12,778 bases of DNA from Candidatus Shapirobacteria bacterium. Lineage in GTDB: Bacteria > Patescibacteriota > Microgenomatia > VGLL01. The stretch spans positions 1 to 12,778 of the forward strand of contig VGLL01000018.1 of assembly GCA_016866735.1 (NCBI GenBank). Reading direction: 5' to 3'. A program made the translations under genes and the position numbers. Shown piece after piece: positions 5,758 to 12,688 of the stretch. The notes beneath the pieces are model-generated. The model was given only the letters and a program-made list of their open reading frames with translations. It was not told the origin of the DNA and made no database searches. The stretch's first letter is position 1; every line of letters begins with the position of its first letter.

Positions 5758-6816
5758 ATGAACAGTCTTGCCCAGGCCGCCTATTACACCAGGACAATTA
5801 TTAAACTTAGCGCCATTGGCCTGGTTCTTTTTTTTGTCATTAAGTTTTCCATTAATCTTGGCATTGCCTACTGGAAACAGAAAAATCCGCCTCCGCCTCC
5901 CGCTCCGGAAATAAGATTCGGCAACTTGCCCAAGATCGCCTTCCCAGCGCCCAGCGACAAGCTCCCCGCTTCCTTAACCTATTCTCTTGAGACCATCGAG
6001 GGCATCTTACCCAACTTACCGACTTTAGGCAAGGTCTACTTCGTTCCCCAACCAGGGCCGAGTCTCTTGGCGTCTGATCGGGCTAAACAGAAGGCCGGCA
6101 ATCTGGGCTTTTCCGGAGAACCAGTCCTGCTCACCCAAACCAAGTATCGTTTCACCTCCAGGGCGGAACCAGTTGCCACTTTTGAACTTGATATTATCTC
6201 GGGAAACTTTAAGCTTTCCTACCCGTACCTTAGCGACCCAACCCTCCTGCAAAACCCAAACGTTCCCCAGCTCTCGCAGGCAATCGCCGAAGCGAGAAGC
6301 TACTTAGCGGCGGCGGGGGCGTTAACCGACGAGATAAGAGACGGCAGGGGCGAGGCAAATTATCTAAAGCTCGATGGTCAAAACCTGGTCCCGGCCCTCT
6401 CCTTCTCTGAAGCCCAATTTACCAGCGTCAATCTTTTCCGCAAGGACCTTGATACCTGGCCAATTTTGTCTCCAAATCCCAAAAAATCTCTCATCCACTT
6501 CCTCTTCTCTGGCAGCGGCGAGCAAAGAAGACGGATCGTCGAGGCCAACTTCACTTATGGCCCGATTGATCGGCAAATTTCTTCGACTTATCCATTGAAG
6601 ACATCTGCTCAAGCGTGGCAGGAAATTCAGGCCGGCCAGGGATTTGTTGCCAATCTTGGCCAGAACGAAAACGGGAAAATCACCATTAGAAAAGCCTATC
6701 TTGCCTACTTTGACTCCGAAGAGCCGCAAAAATTCCTTCAGCCGATTTTTGTCTTTGAGGGGGATCGTAACTTTTTCGCCTACATCACCGCGGTTGATTC
6801 CCAGTATACGGACTAA
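5758..6816 (+). CDS. Membrane-anchored extracytoplasmic protein of unknown function
   Basis: 352 residues. One N-terminal membrane helix (about 14-38, IIKLSAIGLVLFFVIKF) is followed by a proline linker with PPPPP (44-48) and a long soluble domain of about 300 residues, so it is likely a type II protein with its bulk outside the membrane. There is no catalytic motif I can name. The C-terminal part, from AWQEIQAG through ITIRKAYLAYFD to LQPIFVFEG, resembles the strand-rich ends of YycI/PepSY-like extracytoplasmic domains; this is only an impression. I chose the ATG at 5758 rather than the TTG at 5716 because that TTG is the -35 box of its own promoter. Its 3' end overlaps the 3' end of the convergent carboxypeptidase gene by 32 bp. 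Confidence 0.8.
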   Translation: MNSLAQAAYYTRTIIKLSAIGLVLFFVIKFSINLGIAYWKQKNPPPPPAPEIRFGNLPKIAFPAPSDKLPASLTYSLETIEGILPNLPTLGKVYFVPQPGPSLLASDRAKQKAGNLGFSGEPVLLTQTKYRFTSRAEPVATFELDIISGNFKLSYPYLSDPTLLQNPNVPQLSQAIAEARSYLAAAGALTDEIRDGRGEANYLKLDGQNLVPALSFSEAQFTSVNLFRKDLDTWPILSPNPKKSLIHFLFSGSGEQRRRIVEANFTYGPIDRQISSTYPLKTSAQAWQEIQAGQGFVANLGQNENGKITIRKAYLAYFDSEEPQKFLQPIFVFEGDRNFFAYITAVDSQYTD

Positions 6817-7792
6817 CCTTTTCCCAGGAGAAATTGGCAAAGACCCAATCGAGTAATTTTTTGGTCTCGCCGAACCGGTCGGTCGCCCCCAAAACGACGG
6901 TTATTATTCGCCGGCTATCCCGCCCGGTAAAAGCAACCAGACACTCACCAGCCTCTGCGGTCCACCCAGTCTTAACGCCCAAAACGCCCAAATTTTGCCC
7001 TACCAGTTTATTAATGTTAGAGAGACGGTAGGCATTCTTTTTCTCGGCGTCTTGGATGGTAATTTCCCGCGTCGCAACAATTTCCGCAAAGGTCGGGTTA
7101 TTGAGGGCATAGCCGGTCAGTCTGGCCAAGTCGAGAGCGGAAGAAAAGTGGTTAGGATTATCAAGGCCGGAGGGATTTTCAAAGTGGGTATTGGCAAGAT
7201 TCAGCTCCGCTGCTTTTTTATTCATGGCCTTAATAAACTCCCCCCTCCCGCCAGGAAAGTTACCGGCTAAAACTTCGGCCGCATCATTGCCGGAGGCAAC
7301 TAAAAGCCCAATGAGGAGCTCTTTTACGGCCATTTTCTCGCCTGGCAGAAGGCCAATCACTTGCCCGTTTTTTTCAAGGTTGGGCACAACCAAGATTTTA
7401 TCCAGGGGGAAATTTTCTAGGGCGATAATCGCCGTCATGATCTTAGTCGTAGAGGCAGGCAGAAGCTTTAGGTTTTCATTTTTGGCATAGAGAAGGGCGG
7501 CCGAGTCAAGATCCGTAACCACCACCGACTTGGCCGATAGCCAGGGAACTAATTTCCCGGTTTTATTCACCGGATAGGGATGCACCGGTAAATCAACCGC
7601 TATCTTTTTAGCACTCGGTGGTCGCCAAAAAAGAAAGAGATTTTGGTAGTAGCCCTGACCAGGCAAGAAAAAGAGAAGCAGAATTAAAACCGCAAAACTT
7701 AGGGCTAAAAGTTTTCTTTGCGGCAGAATCCTTAAGAATTTTTCGAGATCGCGCCCACCCTTCTTAAGCACCTTGGCAATAGTCTTTAACAT
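6785..7792 (-). CDS. D-alanyl-D-alanine carboxypeptidase (peptidase S11, PBP5-like)
   Basis: 335 residues. It removes the terminal D-Ala from peptidoglycan pentapeptides outside the cytoplasmic membrane, limiting cross-linking. All three active-site motifs are present: SxxK as STTK (114-117), SxN as SGN (167-169) and KTG at 274-276 in GVKTGWT. The N-terminal membrane helix (about 28-44) serves as an uncleaved anchor or signal, in place of the C-terminal amphipathic anchor of E. coli PBP5; the protein ends soon after the catalytic domain and lacks the usual C-terminal beta domain. Its start is 2 bases after the aspS stop, so it is cotranscribed with aspS. Presence of this enzyme implies that the cell has peptidoglycan. 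The tail overlaps the opposite membrane-protein gene. Confidence 0.93.
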   Translation of the reverse strand: MLKTIAKVLKKGGRDLEKFLRILPQRKLLALSFAVLILLLFFLPGQGYYQNLFLFWRPPSAKKIAVDLPVHPYPVNKTGKLVPWLSAKSVVVTDLDSAALLYAKNENLKLLPASTTKIMTAIIALENFPLDKILVVPNLEKNGQVIGLLPGEKMAVKELLIGLLVASGNDAAEVLAGNFPGGRGEFIKAMNKKAAELNLANTHFENPSGLDNPNHFSSALDLARLTGYALNNPTFAEIVATREITIQDAEKKNAYRLSNINKLVGQNLGVLGVKTGWTAEAGECLVAFTGRDSRRIITVVLGATDRFGETKKLLDWVFANFSWEKVSPYTGNQPR

Positions 7793-7794
7793 GA

Positions 7795-9165
7795 TCAGCT
7801 CCCGGCCGCCCTTAGTCCGACCTCCTTAAGCTGAAGGGGGTCAACTTCACTGGGGGCGTCCATCACGGCGGTTTGGCCACCGGCTGTCATGGGAAAGGCA
7901 ATCACTTCGCGAAGCGACGGCTCATTTAGCGCAACCATGAGAAAGCGATCAATTCCCGGGGCGATCCCGCCATGAGGAGGGACTCCGTATTCAAAGGCGG
8001 CCAAAAGGTGGCCGAATTTCTGCTTGATCTGACCTTTCGTGTGCCCCATAACCTCGAAAATCTTCTCCTGGAGTTTTGGGTCGGTAATCCTAATGCTTCC
8101 CCCACCCACCTCAAAACCATTCAGCACCAAATCGTGCTGATAAGAATGAGCTTTCCCCGGCTCTTTTTCTAAAAGGGGAATGTCTTCTTCCTTTGGGGCG
8201 GTAAAGGGATGATGCATCGCGTCCCAGCGGTTTTCCGATTTTTTCCATTCGAAAAGGGGGAAATCGATGACAAAACAAAAGGCCAGAAGGTCGACATCTT
8301 TTTTATTTGGCCGAAGGTCAGGCTTGTCCGTACCATACTTTTCCATCGCTTCCTGGTAACTTATCCTTGGGAAAGGAAACTGCCAAATTTTCTTTTGCAA
8401 AACTTTTTCGGCTATATCCTTAAATAGATTTTCGGTTAAGGCTAAGATTTCTTCCTGGGCGGCAAAACTCATTTCTAAGTCAAGCTGGGTAAATTCGCCG
8501 TAGGCCCGATCGGCCCGGGGGTCCTCATCGCGAAAGCATCTGGCAATCTGGTAGTATTTCTCAAATCCGGCCACCATGAGAAGCTGTTTATATTGCTGCG
8601 GCGACTGGGGAAGGGCATAAAATTTCCCCGACCTAAACCGCGAGGGAACTATAAAATCGCGGGCGCCTTCAGGGGTAGCCTTAGTCAGAACTGGCGTCTC
8701 GATTTCAACAAAATCTTGATTATCCAGGTAGTCACGAATAAATCTGATTAACTTATGCCTTAGCCTCAAATTCCCGGCCATTCTCGGTCGGCGAAGGTCT
8801 AAATAGCGATACTTCAGTCTTAGTTCTTCGTTAACGTCGAGACCGCCGGTATCTACCGGAAATGGCAGCTCTTTTGCCCTGGCCAAGATTTTCACTTCTT
8901 CGCCCTCAATCTCGACTTTTCCGGTGGGAATTTTTGGATTAACCATTTTCTCCGGTCTCTCCCTCACCGTTCCCGTAATTTCGACAACGTCTTCCGGCCG
9001 TAAGCCGCCAAGCTTCTCGCCGCCGACTATTTGGACAATGCCAGACCTGTCCCTTAAATCAATAAAGACTAGCTTGCCGTGATCTCTCCGCGTGGCTACC
9101 CAGCCGCAAAGGCGGACTTTTTGCCCGATTTTCTCGGGTGAATTAAGAACGAGTGTTCTCTCCAT
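7795..9165 (-). CDS. aspS: Aspartyl-tRNA synthetase, compact form without GAD domain
   Basis: 456 residues; usual bacterial AspRS is about 580-600. It attaches Asp to tRNA-Asp, and to tRNA-Asn if non-discriminating. The N-terminal OB-fold anticodon domain (1-100) carries RRDHGKLVFIDLRDRSG. The class II core has QSPQ (187-190), motif 2 ARCFRDEDPRADR (208-220) and motif 3 GIAPGIDRF (400-408). The bacterial GAD insertion, normally about 120-150 residues between TDKPDLR and the DFPLFEW strand, is reduced to about 12 residues (279-285 to 300-306). His29 occupies the position known as His31 in the non-discriminating P. aeruginosa enzyme (Leu in E. coli). I chose the ATG at 9165; the longer frame starts with a TTG that lies inside the -35 box. 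Leaderless-type promoter just upstream; the carboxypeptidase follows 2 bases after its TGA. Confidence 0.95.
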   Translation of the reverse strand: MERTLVLNSPEKIGQKVRLCGWVATRRDHGKLVFIDLRDRSGIVQIVGGEKLGGLRPEDVVEITGTVRERPEKMVNPKIPTGKVEIEGEEVKILARAKELPFPVDTGGLDVNEELRLKYRYLDLRRPRMAGNLRLRHKLIRFIRDYLDNQDFVEIETPVLTKATPEGARDFIVPSRFRSGKFYALPQSPQQYKQLLMVAGFEKYYQIARCFRDEDPRADRAYGEFTQLDLEMSFAAQEEILALTENLFKDIAEKVLQKKIWQFPFPRISYQEAMEKYGTDKPDLRPNKKDVDLLAFCFVIDFPLFEWKKSENRWDAMHHPFTAPKEEDIPLLEKEPGKAHSYQHDLVLNGFEVGGGSIRITDPKLQEKIFEVMGHTKGQIKQKFGHLLAAFEYGVPPHGGIAPGIDRFLMVALNEPSLREVIAFPMTAGGQTAVMDAPSEVDPLQLKEVGLRAAGS

Positions 9166-9172
9166 TGGCCAT

Positions 9173-9201
9173 ATTTTATTCTCAAAAGGCCTTCTTGGCA
9201 A
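9173..9201 (-). promoter_or_regulatory. aspS promoter
   Basis: TTGCCA (9201-9196), a 17-base spacer and TAAAAT (9178-9173) in the 44-base gap after recJ. Only 7 bases separate the -10 box from the aspS ATG, so transcription should start at or next to the A of ATG. It shows that aspS and the carboxypeptidase can be expressed apart from recJ. Confidence 0.55.
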
Positions 9202-9209
9202 GGAGTAAT

Positions 9210-10844
9210 TTACCGGATGTCTTTTATTTTTAACTCGAGATCTTTATTGCCGTTCCATTCGTTTATGGTCAGATTATAGGCAATATCGACCGGCTTTTCC
9301 GGAGAAAGGACGGAAAAAAGATTGCCCAAGCCGAAACCGATTGCGTTAAAGCCAATTCCCAAACTATTCTTAACGCGCAACTTAAGGTGCTTATTTTCGC
9401 TGCCTACCGTTCTGGCGCCAGCGATACTTAAATTCCTGCTGGCAAAAACCGGTGGCGGATTTCCCTCGCCAAAAGGTTCCATTCTTTCTATTTCTCGATA
9501 AAGATCTGGGTTCAAATTTGCCAAATCCAATTCGGTATCAACTCTTAGGGTGGGAGTCAGCCGCTCCTTATCAAGTTCTTTTGCCGCAAGTTGAACCAGC
9601 CTTTCTTTAAGGATCGCGATTTTTTCGGTTTCGATAGTGAAGCCGGCTGCCCGCGGATGGCCCCCGTGATCCAGCAAGATATCGCTCGAGGCGCGTACCG
9701 CCTCAATAATGCTGAATCCCTCCGGCGATCTGGCGGAGGCCCGAGAAAATTTTTCTCCCTTGGCAATCACTACCACCGGCCGATAAAACTCTTCCATTAA
9801 CTTCCCCGCCACTAGTCCCATCACTCCCTGGTGGAAAGCTTCGTGGGCGATAAAAATAAGATTACTTTTACCGTCCTCTTTTAGCCAGACCTCCCGCGCC
9901 TGGGTGGTTAATTCCTCCATCAATAACTGGCGTTCTCTGTTTTTTCCTTCTAGCTTCTTTGCCAAGGCTATCGCCCTGTTTTCATCCCTAGTGCAAATTA
10001 GCCTTAAGGCATCCATCGGGTCATCCATTCTTCCGGAAGCGTTAACCCTGGGGCCGACAATAAAACCAATTTCGTAAGCACTAATTTTTTCCTGCGCAAG
10101 AGTGGCTGTTTTATACAACCCCAGAAGCCCTGGCCTTTTCGTCTGGCGAAGATCCCTAAGGCCAAATTTAACGAGCGAGCGACTTGGCCCCAGAAGAGGA
10201 ACCATATCGGTGATAGTGCCAATTGTTGCCAGGTCCAGCGAGACCTTGCTTTGCGAAAGCTCGCGGGCGAAGAACCAGGCGACACCACAACCAGCCAGTT
10301 TAGTGGTGTGAATAGTGGCAAGGGCCCTCGGTTTCTTTTTGCCAAGCAGGTGATGGTCGGTAATGATGACGTCAACGCCTTTCTTGTTCGCCAGTTCGAT
10401 TTGTTCGTTGGCCACAATTCCTTGATCAACGGTAATAATAAGGCCGATGCCTTCCTCGGCAAATGCTTCTATTCTTTTAACTTTCATGCCGTATCCCTCA
10501 TCCCTATTGGGAATAAACGGCATCACGTTTGCCCCCAATTCATGGAGCGTCTCCCACATTACCGCCGTAGCGCAAACACCGTCGGTATCATAATCCCCAT
10601 AGACAATAACTTTCTCTTTATTTTTAATCGCCCTTTCGATACGACGAATTGCCTTTCTGGTCTCTATTGCGGAAACACCTACTTCGACAGGAGTTAATAA
10701 ATACGGATCCTTAGGGTCAAGAAACTCTTCTTTTTCTTTCTCAGTCTTTAGCCCCCGATTTTCAAGAAGAAGGTCAATTATCTCATCAGCTTTGAGCTTT
10801 GAGCTTTGAACCTTGAACCTTTTAAGTACTTTCCACTTCTTCAT
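9210..10844 (-). CDS. recJ: Single-stranded-DNA-specific exonuclease RecJ
   Basis: 544 residues, near the usual length. RecJ degrades single-stranded DNA 5' to 3' in recombination and mismatch/base-excision repair, in the cytosol. DHH-family motifs are in order: VYGDYDTDG (81-89), ITVDQG (137-142, Gln where Cys, Asn or Ser is usual), TDHH (162-165), GTITDMVPL (209-217), GPRVNASGRM (264-273). The DHHA1 domain has GGHPRAAG (394-401), and an OB-like domain ends the protein. The start at 10844 is supported by the KKWKVL...LLLENRG pattern of related enzymes, but residues 9-19 (RFKVQSSKLKA) are encoded by a 7-bp tandem repeat and look like an insertion. It diverges from the CCA-enzyme gene across tandem palindromes; the leftward promoter is not clear. 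Confidence 0.95.
   Translation of the reverse strand: MKKWKVLKRFKVQSSKLKADEIIDLLLENRGLKTEKEKEEFLDPKDPYLLTPVEVGVSAIETRKAIRRIERAIKNKEKVIVYGDYDTDGVCATAVMWETLHELGANVMPFIPNRDEGYGMKVKRIEAFAEEGIGLIITVDQGIVANEQIELANKKGVDVIITDHHLLGKKKPRALATIHTTKLAGCGVAWFFARELSQSKVSLDLATIGTITDMVPLLGPSRSLVKFGLRDLRQTKRPGLLGLYKTATLAQEKISAYEIGFIVGPRVNASGRMDDPMDALRLICTRDENRAIALAKKLEGKNRERQLLMEELTTQAREVWLKEDGKSNLIFIAHEAFHQGVMGLVAGKLMEEFYRPVVVIAKGEKFSRASARSPEGFSIIEAVRASSDILLDHGGHPRAAGFTIETEKIAILKERLVQLAAKELDKERLTPTLRVDTELDLANLNPDLYREIERMEPFGEGNPPPVFASRNLSIAGARTVGSENKHLKLRVKNSLGIGFNAIGFGLGNLFSVLSPEKPVDIAYNLTINEWNGNKDLELKIKDIR
10790..10817. repeat. Four 7-bp tandem repeats inside the 5' end of recJ
   Basis: CTTTGAG, CTTTGAG, CTTTGAA, CCTTGAA follow one another on the plus strand, and a partial fifth copy runs to 10821. 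Because 7 is not a multiple of 3, three units make seven codons, so copy-number changes other than by threes would shift the recJ frame next to its start. Confidence 0.75.
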
Positions 10845-10850
10845 AATGTT

Positions 10851-10890
10851 ATAATCAAGCTAAGCTTGATATAATCGAGCTAAGCTCGAT
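10851..10890. repeat. Two tandem 20-bp palindromic units with matched base changes
   Basis: Unit 1 is ATAATCAAGCTAAGCTTGAT and unit 2 is ATAATCGAGCTAAGCTCGAT. Each contains a perfect 8+8 palindrome around one central A (ATCAAGCT-A-AGCTTGAT; ATCGAGCT-A-AGCTCGAT). The two differences are symmetric, so pairing is kept in both. A third, degraded unit follows (ATAATCATATCAAG, 10891-10904). TATAAT recurs every 20 bp (10850, 10870, 10890). Position between divergent recJ and the CCA gene suggests operator sites for a dimeric regulator, spaced about two helical turns. Confidence 0.8.
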
Positions 10891-10895
10891 ATAAT
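10866..10895 (+). promoter_or_regulatory. Promoter of the CCA-enzyme gene
   Basis: TTGATA (10866-10871), an 18-base spacer and a perfect TATAAT (10890-10895). The ATG follows after 9 bases, so a leader of about 3 bases or none is predicted. The second palindrome fills the spacer, so a protein bound there would block polymerase. Confidence 0.65.
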
Positions 10896-10904
10896 CATAT
10901 CAAG

Positions 10905-12308
10905 ATGCGCCTGATTTTAGAACCGGCTATCCGGAAACTTATTCCCAAAGAAGTTTGGGGCGTTTTCGAGACATTCACTGAAAAGGGCTTCGAGATTTAC
11001 CTAGTCGGTGCCGGCGTCCGCAACCTTCTTTGGAGAAAAACCCCTGTTGAGTGTGACTTTACCACAAGCGCCCCGCCGGAAGAAATAAGAAAGCTCTTCC
11101 CCAAAAGCTACTATAACAATGCCTTTGGCACGGTAGGAATTCCTATCCAGCGAGATAAAACACAAGAAATCTACGAAATTACTACTTACCGAAAAGAGTG
11201 GGGCTACACCGACCGAAGACGGCCGGACAGTGTGGCCTGGAGCGAATCCCTTGAAGAAGATTTGAAAAGGCGCGAGTTTACCGTAAGCGCGATGGTGGTA
11301 GGACCAATTTCACAGAACATTAAACATAAAACATGGAACAATGAAAGCCTTGAACTAATCGATTTATTCGATGGGATAAAAGATTTCAAGAATAAAGTTA
11401 TCCGGGCGGTCGGTAATCCTACCGAACGCTTTGCCGAAGATGCCTTGCGGATGATCCGGGCAATTCGCTTTGCCAGCCAACTAGGGTTCACTATTGAAGA
11501 AGAGACATTTGCGGGAATAAAGAACAATGCCCCCTTAATAATAAAAATTTCCGGGGAAAGAGTCAGAGACGAACTCTTTAAAATTCTCAAAAGCGACCAT
11601 CCCGCCGACGGCTTTACGCTTCTTTTTTCTTCTGGGCTTTTGGAACAAATAATGCCAGAGCTCACTCGAGGTTACGGCATAAAGCAAGCCAAGCATCATA
11701 TTTACGATGTTTGGACCCACTCTCTCCTCTCTTTGAAATTCTGTCCCGCAAAAGACCCGCTCGTGCGCCTGGCCACCTTGCTTCATGACGCTGGCAAGCC
11801 AGTCGTCGCTCGAGGAGAGGGAGAAAAGCGGACCTTTTATGATCATGAGGTCATCGGCGCTTCAATCAGCCAGAATATCGGCAGGCGAATTCGTCTTTCC
11901 AAAAAAGAGCTAGAAAAGCTCGTGACTCTTATCCGCTGGCACCAGTTCACCTGCGACGAAAGACAAACCGATTCGGCGATAAGAAGATTTATCAGAAATG
12001 TCGGCAAGGAAAATCTGCAAGATATGCTTGATCTCCGCGTCGGCGACCGTCTCGGCGGAGGCGCCAGGGAAACCTCCTGGCGCTTGGAGAAGTTTAAGCA
12101 AAGACTGGTGGAAGTTCAAAAACAACCCTTTGCCATCACCGATCTAAAAGTAAATGGCAATGATGTGATGAAAGCCTTAGGGATAGCCCCCGGCCCGGTT
12201 ATCGGCAGAATCTTAGAAAAATTGTTCGAGGAAGTAGTTGAAGACAAGAAAAAGAACAAAAGGCCCTATCTCTTAAAGAGAATTAAGGAAATAAGGGAAC
12301 TCTTATAA
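10905..12308 (+). CDS. cca: CCA tRNA nucleotidyltransferase with HD domain, unusual catalytic motifs
   Basis: 467 residues. It adds or repairs the 3' CCA of tRNAs with CTP and ATP; the tRNA in this window lacks encoded CCA. The class II nucleotidyltransferase head is present: LVGAGVRN (33-40), ECDFTT (49-54), the RRRPD nucleotide motif (104-108), EEDLKRREFTVSAM (117-130) and RFAEDALRMIRAIRFASQLGF (from 175). The HD phosphohydrolase domain follows with H272, HD (294-295), H314 and H346. Three positions differ from the common patterns: VRN for VRD, E-C-D for D-x-D, and RREFTVS for RRDFTIN. The changes are conservative and the fold is complete, so I expect a working but divergent enzyme; a poly(A) polymerase-like role is an alternative. 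Start by promoter position and the family's N-terminus. Confidence 0.9.
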   Translation: MRLILEPAIRKLIPKEVWGVFETFTEKGFEIYLVGAGVRNLLWRKTPVECDFTTSAPPEEIRKLFPKSYYNNAFGTVGIPIQRDKTQEIYEITTYRKEWGYTDRRRPDSVAWSESLEEDLKRREFTVSAMVVGPISQNIKHKTWNNESLELIDLFDGIKDFKNKVIRAVGNPTERFAEDALRMIRAIRFASQLGFTIEEETFAGIKNNAPLIIKISGERVRDELFKILKSDHPADGFTLLFSSGLLEQIMPELTRGYGIKQAKHHIYDVWTHSLLSLKFCPAKDPLVRLATLLHDAGKPVVARGEGEKRTFYDHEVIGASISQNIGRRIRLSKKELEKLVTLIRWHQFTCDERQTDSAIRRFIRNVGKENLQDMLDLRVGDRLGGGARETSWRLEKFKQRLVEVQKQPFAITDLKVNGNDVMKALGIAPGPVIGRILEKLFEEVVEDKKKNKRPYLLKRIKEIRELL

Positions 12309-12323
12309 TTAATATTCCTGCTT

Positions 12324-12584
12324 TTATGCCTGGGGTTTTTGATAGTTCTCAAAGGTTGTTGCCGCTACCGGATTGACAGCCCCTAAAAACTCAAGCAGTT
12401 TAGTTTTAATCTCAAAAGAGCCGATTACGCCGCCCTGCGCCGCCCCGGCCGCCCAAGTTTCGATTTGCGTGGCAATGCTTTCTCCTTCCTCCGCCGTGCC
12501 ACCAGATCTTACCACTCCGGTAATAATTTTATTACGGTCAAAAGGCTCTAAACTGCCGTCTTTTTTCTGTACTTGTAAATCCAT
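12324..12584 (-). CDS. Stand-alone ATP-cone domain protein
   Basis: 86 residues, all of it one ATP-cone: VQKKDGSLEPFDRNKI (5-20) is the signature K-R/K-D-G...E-P-F-D-x-x-K-I start, followed by helices to YQK at the end. ATP-cones bind ATP/dATP and serve as allosteric modules of ribonucleotide reductases and NrdR; here there is neither an NrdR zinc ribbon nor a reductase domain. It may act in trans on a reductase or be a regulator; that is inference. The ATG at 12584 is fixed by a perfect Shine-Dalgarno; the GTG three codons upstream lies inside that site. It converges on the CCA-enzyme gene with 15 bases between the stops and no evident terminator. Confidence 0.82.
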   Translation of the reverse strand: MDLQVQKKDGSLEPFDRNKIITGVVRSGGTAEEGESIATQIETWAAGAAQGGVIGSFEIKTKLLEFLGAVNPVAATTFENYQKPQA

Positions 12585-12590
12585 TCTCCT

Positions 12591-12598
12591 CACCTCCT
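12591..12598 (-). promoter_or_regulatory. Shine-Dalgarno AGGAGGTG of the ATP-cone gene
   Basis: A full anti-16S match, 6 bases before the ATG at 12584. It decides the start codon, and contrasts with the other promoter-fronted genes here, which have no such site. Confidence 0.85.
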
Positions 12599-12648
12599 CT
12601 CTTTGCTTAATAATAGCACTTTTCTATTATGAGTTTTGAATGAAATTA

Positions 12649-12688
12649 TTAACTTATCAACCATACGGCCGTTTGCCCAGTAAGTTAA
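12649..12688. repeat. 40-bp concentric imperfect palindrome upstream of the ATP-cone gene
   Basis: Outer arms TTAACTTA (12649-12656) and TAAGTTAA (12681-12688) pair perfectly. The 8-bp palindrome ACGGCCGT (12665-12672) lies exactly at their centre. The 8 bases between are mostly unmatched. It sits 65-104 bases upstream of the ATP-cone ATG and could be an operator. Nothing else was recognised in 12599-12778; no clear promoter was found there. Confidence 0.4.

Noticed and set aside
9166..9201. TTG start giving a 12-residue longer AspRS
   Set aside because: The TTG lies in the -35 box of the aspS promoter; the family's N-terminus (MERT...IGQKV) fits the ATG at 9165.
10845..10904. A leftward recJ promoter in the tandem palindromes
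   Set aside because: TATATC and TATAAC occur on the minus strand, but none has a -35 box at 16-18 bases with a sensible distance to the ATG.
12309..12323. Rho-independent terminator between cca and the ATP-cone gene
   Set aside because: There is no hairpin with a T-run in the 15-base gap or just around it.
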